Below, piece after piece: positions 56,735 to 64,000 of a DNA stretch of 64,000 bases (positions are counted from its first letter, which is position 1; every line of letters starts with the position of its first letter). The stretch comes from Aurifilum marmelostoma (Eukaryota > Ascomycota > Sordariomycetes > Diaporthales > Cryphonectriaceae), in assembly GCA_027559495.1 (NCBI GenBank), contig JAMXSV010000015.1, forward strand, positions 248,001 through 312,000, given 5' to 3'. Both the position numbers and the translations under genes were made by a program. The notes beneath the pieces are model-generated. The model saw only the letters and a program-made list of their open reading frames with translations, was not told the origin of the DNA and searched no databases.

Positions 56735-58759
56735 TCATGCAGTCTTGGGTTTCTTGCGCACCAGCCCACTGCCCAAGACGTTCACAGCAGGTGGCTCGTG
56801 ACTCGAGACCTCTGCATTTGTGGCAGGGTCAGCAGCCGCAGCCAGCTCGGGCTCATCAGGAATTGACTCCTTGCGTTTCTTGCGCGGGACAAGAACATTT
56901 ACGGCCGAAGCGCTCGAGCCTGCAGCCGCACTTGCTCTTTGAGGTGAAGGAGGAGTAGTGAGGCCTGGTGCAGCGCTGTCCGCGTCGTTCTCCGCCCTCT
57001 TCCTACCAGTGAGCAAGGTTACAGCCTCCCCAGCTCTTGGGGGCGACCCTGAAGCACCCGTCCCACCGGCATCAGCATCGACGGCCTCGACCGCGATGCG
57101 TGTGTCGTTGGCTTGGGGCTTTCTGCGCACAAGACCAGCCATGTCGTTTACAGTGCTGCCCAGTGCGTGGGCCGCGGGGGGGAGAGGCCGTTGCCCCACA
57201 ACCTCCAACGCCCATTTCTGCCCGCCACCGACCTCGCTGATCCACCTCTTAGAGCTCCTCACTGCCAACCCGAGGGTCTCAAAATCAAGCTTTGTGAGCA
57301 GGTCAACCGATCGCTTGTAGTCGGCCTCGGCAACGATGCGCGTGCCTCTTCCCTCTGGCGGCCAGCAGTAGTAAGTCGTCGATATTGGTATGTTCGGGAC
57401 ATAGTTGCGAGTATGCCTCTTGACACGCGGCAGACGAGAGCGGATTGGCCCTTTGAGGACGGCCTTCTTTGTGGGCTTAGCAGACAAGCCACCTTTCGAC
57501 GGGCTCTGCTGTCCCGACTTTGGCGTAGTTTCCATCTTCAGCGGGCTCGACTTAGGTGTCGTGATTGCAAGCCCCTCCCGTCTCCTGGGCGGCGTCACCG
57601 GCAGCTGTGCCGACCCGTCAAACGATGTGCTCGGCGTCAGCAAGGAATCGGCGGCAGAGGCCACCTCGTTCACGTCGCTCCACCCGCTTGGCTCCAGAAC
57701 AAGCCAGAGAAACCCAGTCATGTGCCCGCCCGAGCACTCCTGCCGGAATGCCATCATCTCCCAGAACCGATCCATGGTCGTCACACTCCGCCACAGGCCC
57801 TTGTCCTCGTATTGCGCCGACTTGGAAGCCTCGAGGTCCAGTTCATCGCAGTATCGAGCCTTCGGATCATCAGGGAACTTGGGGACCAGGCATCTAGGCG
57901 GTACCCAGTCGTACTCCCTGGCAAAATGTGATATGCGCTCCAGCGGGTGGGAGAGAGACCAGTTGGAGGCGGCACTCGACGTTCGGGGAATGAAGGCACG
58001 CGACTCGTAATTGTCCAGCCCGGGGACGACCAAGTAGGCCTTCTTGTCTTCCCAGCTTCCTTTCTTGCTGCTCGAGGGACGGAACAGGGCATCCTCTTGT
58101 GTACCCTGACCCTCCATGACCGAGTCCAGCACACGGCACCACCATCTCACCAGACCCCGGTCGTCCAGGACGTGCTTCCCCTTGTTGTCCACGCTGCCAG
58201 GAAACAAGTACTGGTTCTGGGCCCGCGCAAACAGACTAACGATAGTCTGGGCATTGTTGCGCCGACGCTCCTCGACAAGGTATGATATGAAAGCAGAGCT
58301 GACTTCACGGATCGGAGACGGGGCGCCCTTGGGCAGATCAAGGAGATGCAGGTAGCCTGTAGAGTCGGCCTTGGAGACAAAGAAGGTGCTGGACCAGGCC
58401 GTGGTGAAGATAAATATCTCGAGAGCAAGGACGAGTACCTGTCTCGGGCTGTGGTCGCTGGAGGAGCTCGGTGTCAGAGGGGAGGAGGGCAGACTGGAGG
58501 GTATGGATCGGTCTCGGGGTTTCGCCGTGGCATCGATGCTCACAGCCAGGAAATGCGACTCGCGATACGTTCGATCCGGACGAGCGCCCGGTGGTGCCGA
58601 ACAGAGAGCGTCGGTCTTGGTAGGAGGGGTAGAGAGGTGGTGAATAGTGAACTTGTAGCCTTTCGGAAGCACAGCTGCGAGCTTGTCAAGAAGAGCCACA
58701 CTGCACTGCTGCTTGGTGGTGTGCGTCGAGCCAGGAAGGGCTCCAGAGGAAGAGGCCAT
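56735..58759 (-). CDS. RTT109: Histone H3-K56 acetyltransferase RTT109
   Basis: Single exon, 674 aa from the ATG at 58759; the frame opens slightly upstream only at a non-ATG codon. Rtt109 acetylates H3 Lys56 (and Lys9) on newly made histones with Asf1 or Vps75 chaperones. Family blocks visible are LLDKLAAVLPKGYKFTIHH, VLALEIFIFTTAWSSTFFVSKADSTGYL, QNQYLFPGS, WWCRVLDSVM, and FREC-type FRQECSGGHMTGFLWLV. FPDDPKARYCDEL carries Asp297-Asp298-x-Lys300, which I align with the D287/D288/K290 loop of yeast Rtt109, K290 being autoacetylated. The protein is much longer than yeast's 436 residues; the tail holds repeated basic VN-x-L...RKK motifs. It shares a 623-bp divergent promoter with mL57. Confidence 0.92.
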   Translation of the reverse strand: MASSSGALPGSTHTTKQQCSVALLDKLAAVLPKGYKFTIHHLSTPPTKTDALCSAPPGARPDRTYRESHFLAVSIDATAKPRDRSIPSSLPSSPLTPSSSSDHSPRQVLVLALEIFIFTTAWSSTFFVSKADSTGYLHLLDLPKGAPSPIREVSSAFISYLVEERRRNNAQTIVSLFARAQNQYLFPGSVDNKGKHVLDDRGLVRWWCRVLDSVMEGQGTQEDALFRPSSSKKGSWEDKKAYLVVPGLDNYESRAFIPRTSSAASNWSLSHPLERISHFAREYDWVPPRCLVPKFPDDPKARYCDELDLEASKSAQYEDKGLWRSVTTMDRFWEMMAFRQECSGGHMTGFLWLVLEPSGWSDVNEVASAADSLLTPSTSFDGSAQLPVTPPRRREGLAITTPKSSPLKMETTPKSGQQSPSKGGLSAKPTKKAVLKGPIRSRLPRVKRHTRNYVPNIPISTTYYCWPPEGRGTRIVAEADYKRSVDLLTKLDFETLGLAVRSSKRWISEVGGGQKWALEVVGQRPLPPAAHALGSTVNDMAGLVRRKPQANDTRIAVEAVDADAGGTGASGSPPRAGEAVTLLTGRKRAENDADSAAPGLTTPPSPQRASAAAGSSASAVNVLVPRKKRKESIPDEPELAAAADPATNAEVSSHEPPAVNVLGSGLVRKKPKTA

Positions 58760-59382
58760 GATTGATGCCACCAAGAAAAAGAGGTAGCAAGGAGATTAAA
58801 ACAACAGCATTGGTGATAAAAAAAAAAAAAAGAATGTGATGCTATGAAGGCATCATGGTGGATGTATTGCAATAACCAATGGAACAAAATCCATCAAGAA
58901 CTGGACTGGCCTTTCTCTTGGAGGGGAAATGCAACGAGGATTAGGATCGATCTCTTGCGACGACGCGCCTGTAGTGGGATTGGCTGGGTTGCAGGCGCGT
59001 CACATCGCGACAAGAAGGGTAGTACAGAGGCTTGCAGGCCTGCTGTGGCTGCTGTGGGCCCCACCAAGTACTGTGCCGGCAAGGGCTGATTGGTCTATGC
59101 TCCAGCGCAATGGTTACTGCTCCAGTGCTGCTGCTCCCTCAGTGCTTCAGTGCTGCTCGGAAGAAACCCACACCACCCCTGTCCCTGGAGCTAACCAGGG
59201 TTGGTGAAGGGACCCACCTGAAAAAGTTACTTGTGGCGCATCCCAATGGACGAGCAGTTTCGTCGTCTTGGAGATGTCACTGCTGCTTCTGCGTCCTCCA
59301 TTTTCACCTCCTGCTGCCCCCCCTCCAACGCCGACCAGGAGAGGATGCGCCCACCTCTCTCCTGCACCAGCCCACAGTCCTC
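58760..59382. promoter_or_regulatory. Divergent promoter region, RTT109 / mL57
   Basis: 623 bases between the two start codons, with an A run close to RTT109 (58818-58831) and GCTGCT/CAGTGC repeats near 59110-59160. No TATA consensus at normal spacing on either side, as expected for housekeeping genes. Confidence 0.5.
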
Positions 59383-60433
59383 ATGGCGCTCAACCCCTCA
59401 AGATCAGTCTGGTCAACAACCAGGCAATGCCTCAGACCCCTCCGCGTCTCGGCCGTGAACCGACGACCAGCATGCCGGGCGAGCCACGACCTCGCGCGCG
59501 CACCCACGGCACTACGAGAGCGAGATGATCCCCTCAACGAGCCGGTATCAGAAGCAGACCTGCAGGAGGCGAGGCCGAGATGGTCCTACACACCAGAGAA
59601 GCTCAAGGGCCGACACGGCTTCTCCCTCAACCCCATCAGAGACCCGCGCAGAGCAATATGGCACGTGAACAGCGACCCAGCCAAGCTGGACGACTTCTAT
59701 GAGCGCTTCCTGGGCAGGAACGGGTCCAAGATGCTGCCCGAGGAGCTGAGGTGGTTGGCCATCACACACAAGAGCTTTGACTACGGTCGGAGAGGGTTCA
59801 ACACGAGATTGGCATTCTTTGGTAAGACCTTACCTTGAGAGAGTGTGTGTGTTCGTGCTAGGAGGGCGGATGGACGAGGGAATTGGGGCTCTAGGCGGTC
59901 CTGGATCATGCGTGCGCATGTGCTGACTCTGTCTGACACAGGTCGACAAATACTCGTCGTGGAGACCATGAATTCAATCATGACCAGGCCGGGGACGGTA
60001 GATAAATACCTTGATGACCCTTGGAGACGGGACCATTTCGAGTCGCCTGCCCTGCGGAACGTCGACAAGCTCAGCGTCAACAGGCCGATGGACTTTATGT
60101 CTGTGGAGGAACTGGCGAGGGTGGGCATCAAGACCCAGCTGGATCAGGTCATGCGGTGGAAACCCAGAATTGTTCGTCAATCCTCCTCTCCCTCGTCCTC
60201 GCTGTTTGGGATGCAAGTCTTGCGGCTGTCTCCATCCACAAAGCCTCTTTGCTGACTTGACTGTGCACCGCTCCGTTTAGCCTGAAAACCTGAAATCGTC
60301 TGGTATCGACGTCGTCCTTGCGACAACACTATTCGCCATCGTCGGGGCCGTCTCGCTGCAGCACGGTGGTGAGGTCGCAAGCCGAATTGCTCGTGAGAAG
60401 ATCCTGGCAAGAATGTCGCCAAAAACGAGTTGA
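59383..60433 (+). CDS. MRPL15: Mitochondrial large-subunit ribosomal protein mL57 (MRPL15-type)
   Basis: Three exons: 59383-59821, 59942-60171 and 60281-60433; 273 aa. It belongs to the RNase III-fold proteins of the fungal mitoribosome large subunit (yeast Mrpl15). The first 50 residues are Arg/Ser/Ala-rich without acids, a mitochondrial presequence. The fold segment includes LPEELRWLAITHKSFDYGRRGFNTRLAFFGRQIL and SVEELARVGI. Catalytic RNase III acids are not evident, as usual for the structural paralogue. The first intron is regular (GTAAGA, CTGAC, CAG). The second uses a weak donor, GTTCGT, with CTGACT and TTTAG; the product PRIPENLKSSGIDVVLATTLFAIVGAV across it is convincing. The gene converges on the 2EXR gene. 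Confidence 0.88.
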
Positions 60434-60773
60434 GATGTTTTGTGTACGATATGTACCACATGAGCCAACCTACTGAGGATCATGACTGTGGCTGGAAGAA
60501 GGAAAGAATAAAGAATAAAGAATAAAAAGAATACCAAACTCCAAATGTACACAACACATTTTATCCCGTGGACTCCTCGCTTGGTCCTCTTCTTCCGAAG
60601 TTTTGACATGTCTACCTAATAAAAGCATGAAATGACTGCCATGCTTGCAACGCTATGGAGTGATGTGCTATCTGACGCTTTGGCTACCTAAATACCTGTG
60701 AAGTGAACAATAGAAAGCAGAAGAGGAAAACCCCCAAAAAAATGTAGACCAAAATCATATCCATCAACCATCA
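60434..60773. other. Short convergent intergenic region
   Basis: 3' regions of mL57 and the 2EXR gene. AATAAAGAATAAAG repeats at about 60505-60530 look like polyadenylation sequences. No gene seen. Confidence 0.6.
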
Positions 60774-62055
60774 TTACCAACCATCCTTGAACTCCAAATC
60801 CATGACCCGAATCTCATTCCTCCCCACCCGCAGGATATTCCCGTCGTCGTCCCAGAACTGCCTCCCCTTGCCCCCGGACCAGACCTTGTACGCCAGCCAG
60901 GCGCTGCTCCCCTCGCACGGGACCAGCTCGCAGCGGTTGCCCGTCCGCCTGAACGCCTCGAGCTCCTCCCCGCCCACGGCGGCGCCCCTCTCCCTCCACC
61001 CGGGGGGTGGCTTGTGCTCGCCGTACATGAACAGCACGAGCTGCTCCAGGTCGCGCAGGATCGTGCGCCCCAGCCCCTTCATCATGACCGCGGAGCCCCC
61101 GTACCCCCAGCCGCGCACGCTCAGGCCCAGCCGCGCGATCCCCAGCCCCTTGGGGTCCGCCTCCTGGAACGACCGCAGCACGTGCGTCAGGCGCGCAAAG
61201 TCCGAGTCCTGGCCCAGCAGGCACACGGTGTCCTCCTCGGGCGAGACGTGGAGGGTGCGCCGCAGGAGCCGCGCCCGCCCGTCCGCGCTGGGGCCGGTGA
61301 AGTTGTACAGGCCCGTGTCGCCGCCGCCGGACCAGCGCGCGTAGGGGTTCTGCTGGTCTGCCGGGAGGGCCTGGGCCGAGGTGATGCAGGCCAGGGGGAA
61401 GGGGGTGCGGAAGTGGCCCAGGGCTATGGCGCGCGCCTCGGCGCATACGGACAGGGCGGCTGGGTTGGAACAGCCAGACTGCCACTAATTGTTGTTGTTG
61501 TTGTTGGTTAGTAGAGAGAGCGTATACAGATTATATATGTGAGTGCGAGAGGGAGGAGGGAAGAGGGGAGGGGGGAGGGTTCCAGAAGGACTTTACCTGT
61601 GGGCGACGGCCGTCATCGTGACTCGGTGAATAGTTGGGCCTTGTCGGACGCAGCTCGACGACCCTGGGAAGGAAGGTGAGGTCCCAGATCTTGAGCCTCA
61701 GCTCGGTGGGTAAGTCTCCGAAAAGGTGGAACTCTGTCAGCGGGGGAGTTGCTGGGGGTGCGGTCCCCGTGTCGGACACAGCAGTTGTGGTGGTGGGCTC
61801 TTCTTCTGCTGCAGCAGTGCTCTTCATCTCGGTCTTTTTTTCTTGGTGGTTTGCTTCCTCAATCTCGTCTAGAGTTGTCTTGAGGGAAGATAGAGAGGGT
61901 AATTCCTGGGTTGCAGGTGGAGGAGGCGTAGCAGTCGCACTCTTGGTTGTCGCCGGGTCTGGTTTGTCTTGTAGCCCTGGTTGCTTGATCTCTTTTACAG
62001 GCTGCTTATATTCGAATGAGAGCAAGCGATAGCCGGCATTCTCTGGGTCGGCCAT
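60774..62055 (-). CDS. 2EXR-domain protein, function unknown
   Basis: Minus-strand exons 62055-61597 and 61484-60774, with a 112-bp intron (GTAAAG donor, CTAAC, TTAG); 389 aa. The signature FHLFGDLPTELRLKIWDLTF then RVVELR (about residues 107-135) is the 2EXR domain, a large fungal family related to F-box-like modules. Following it, CAEARAIALGHF and an INFTxxD-like YNFTG element, plus VSPEEDTVCLL, fit the usual extended architecture. The N-terminal 100 residues are low-complexity Pro/Thr/Glu. These proteins are expanded in filamentous ascomycetes without known roles; some may be adaptor-like. No partner is suggested by the neighbours. Confidence 0.85.
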
Positions 62056-63495
62056 GGCCCCCAGATCAAGGGCGGGTAGGGAAGATCACACAATTGAGGT
62101 GTGAGAGGCTGTTCGTTGTGGTTGTTCAAGATATCGGCCCAGGCTGTCCGGGGACAGTAGAAGCTGACTGCCTGGAGGAGGCGACTAGCGACTTATACTG
62201 GCTGTGGACTTCAAGCATGTCAGCAGCAGGGTTAGGGGCTTGTCGGTGATAATCTGACCTGGAAAGGGGACACCTTAAGATTGCCTCTAATTTGTTCTTA
62301 TTTTCTTGGAATACATCCCCTTCTCCTGCTTCTTTTCCAGTTTCCGAATCGACCTGGTTCGTATTCCAGAAACAAGATCCCAGGTCGTACTCGCGAGAAG
62401 GGAAAGGTGTCTCAACCCTAAATCACTGTACCTTGGATACCACCTCCCACGGCCCCAGCCCCCAACCGCCCCCCTTGGTCTTCTAAAAATGTAGGTTAAA
62501 AACTTGGTTTCAAAAGGTGAGTATGTTTCTTGGCCCCTCCCACAGATGTATTGGAAAGAGATCAAAAGGAGAAAACATAAGATCTAAGACGCCAAGTCAT
62601 GGCTGGAAAGGGGTCACCTGGGCACCTCACACGAGTGACCTGAAATGACCGAATACAATACAAAAAGACTACACACCTGGTTTTTCTGGTAAGTATGTGG
62701 TTCTGTTACAGATACTGTGTCGTGTTCAGCTTGGTGAAATGTTGGAAAAGCCAAGCATCTCGAATATAGCACAGCGGGCACGAAGCGGGCAAACAATTAT
62801 GAGACAGGGAACAAACGGTAAAACTGCCAGCTACGATTATAACCAGCATTGACCTATGGGAGGGCTGATACTGTATCAAGTTCTACGTCCATAGTGGCCA
62901 GATCCACAAGGGGAATCAGGCCATCAGATAGACCTCTATGAGAATGATCGGCGGCGAACTGGCAAGATGAAAGAGATCTTAAGGTGGCCATTCTTCCAAA
63001 TCGGGTGGAGTAGAATATAAGTATATCATTATATTCTGGGACTTGGTGTGCTTAAATTACGAGGGGTTGTGCGTCTAGAAACCTCTATACTAATAAGTAA
63101 GCTATAGATGGATTCTCCCAGTGCCAACTTCTATGCGCACATCAGAACCACTCTTGAGGCGTCTGCGAGCCAGTATCACACACTGCCTACCGTGAAAGCT
63201 AGAGTTAATTTATTCTCCCTGTCAAGTCGCAAAATGAAAGAGAAGGCAGAGTGAGAATATCCGAAACATATACATATCAATAATTACAGCATGTGTGTGG
63301 ACGCTGCTTATCGTGCTCAAGGGTCGGAATGACGGCACACAACCCACTCCCCCAGCCAAAAACCCAACCCCGCATCAAACTCAACCCCTTCTCAACCTAC
63401 CACCCCCCCACCCCCCCCGAGACTGATAAGATCCACCTCGTCAAACCTGCAAAGCAAGAGGACTTCTTCACAATAAAGCAAAGATAAAATTCAAA
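62056..63495. other. Intergenic, upstream of dienelactone hydrolase gene
   Basis: About 1.4 kb, AT-richer from about 62.6 to 63.3 kb. It is the divergent upstream region of the 2EXR and dienelactone hydrolase genes. A C-rich stretch lies near 63400-63420. No gene seen. Confidence 0.55.
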
Positions 63496-64000
63496 ATGTC
63501 GGCTGCACCAGGTGACGAGGGCTACCTGGCCCAGCCCCCCGGCCCGTGCTGCTGGCTCGGCACCATCCACAAGGGCACACCGCGCGGGAAGATGGAAACC
63601 ATCCACAACACACCGACCTACACCGCGACACCGCCGCCAGAAAAGGCAAACGGCCACGCGGTTCTGTACTTTCCCGACGTCTGGGGCATGTCGACCAACG
63701 CCCAGCTGCTCATGGACGGGTTCGCGGATGCCGGCTTCCTGACGCTGGGTATGGACTATTTCAGAGGCGTGCGTATATCATCCACCCCCCGCCGCCTTTC
63801 CTTTTTTTTTTATAATACACTTTTGAAAATGATAAATCAGAGAATTGACCAGTTCCCTACAGGACCCCATCTCCAAGTACCGCAAGACCAAGAACGACCC
63901 TCTCCCAGAAGGCTTTGACCACGCCGCCTGGCGCTCCAAGCACTTCACCTACGCCGCCGAGAACGTCCCCGGCTGGGTCGCCGCGGTCAAGGCCAAGTAC
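63496..64000 (+). CDS. Dienelactone hydrolase family protein, partial
   Basis: The 5' part of a gene cut by the window end. Exon 1 is 63496-63768, then a 94-bp intron (GTGCGT, TTGACC, CTACAG) and exon 2 from 63863 onward. The visible 137 residues start with CCWLGTIHKGTP, contain TYTATPP then HAVLYFPDVWGMSTNAQLLMDGFADAGFLTLGMDYFRGDPISKYR, and match the N-terminal half of fungal dienelactone hydrolase alpha/beta-hydrolases. The Cys-Asp-His triad lies beyond the window, so catalytic competence cannot be judged. Family members hydrolyse dienelactones in aromatic degradation, but many fungal paralogues have unknown substrates. Confidence 0.88.

Overview
The window is nuclear DNA of a filamentous ascomycete (Pezizomycotina, most likely a Sordariomycete). 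I infer this from short introns (60-164 bp) with GTRNGT donors, CTAAC/CTGAC branch points and YAG acceptors, GC-rich exons, CT-rich leaders, many microsatellites, and fungal families (Egh16-like protein, GH92, GH43, tannase, RTT109, RKM4, TVP38, 2EXR, DUF5672). No species can be named from sequence alone. No transposon, tRNA, rRNA or secondary-metabolite core gene is supported.

Layout. 1-17.6 kb: Egh16-like secreted protein (+), GH92 alpha-mannosidase (-), phospholipase C (+), GH43 arabinan enzyme (+), MYND-finger protein (-), a 2.8 kb gap, and a DUF5672 membrane protein (+). 17.6-33.7 kb: a 3.7 kb gap, TVP38-like VTT protein (+), an unknown one-TM protein (-), an unknown coiled-coil protein (+), then a convergent FAD monooxygenase (+) and amidase (-). 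33.7-48 kb: a 3.8 kb gap, tannase (+), a SNF2-like ATPase (-), a beta-carbonic anhydrase (-) and a bicupin oxalate decarboxylase (-). 48-52.9 kb: a 5 kb gene-poor stretch. 52.9-64 kb: a small unknown protein (+), RKM4-type ribosomal methyltransferase (+) convergent with RTT109 (-), which is divergent from mitoribosomal mL57 (+), convergent with a 2EXR protein (-), and the 5' part of a dienelactone hydrolase (+) cut by the window end.

Genes do not form an operon-like pathway. A secreted plant-interaction theme recurs (Egh16-like, GH43, tannase, oxalate decarboxylase), and the oxalate decarboxylase and carbonic anhydrase are same-strand neighbours with near-identical core-promoter motifs. Five genes carry single-base frame breaks, all in or beside G/C-rich runs (six breaks in all); these look like assembly homopolymer errors and should be corrected before protein models are used. 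Other points of note: an Egh16-like protein with only two histidines, one at the predicted mature N-terminus; repeated basic motifs in the RTT109 tail; an orphan core promoter at 6.44 kb; and a strong AT-rich hairpin at 45.9 kb.
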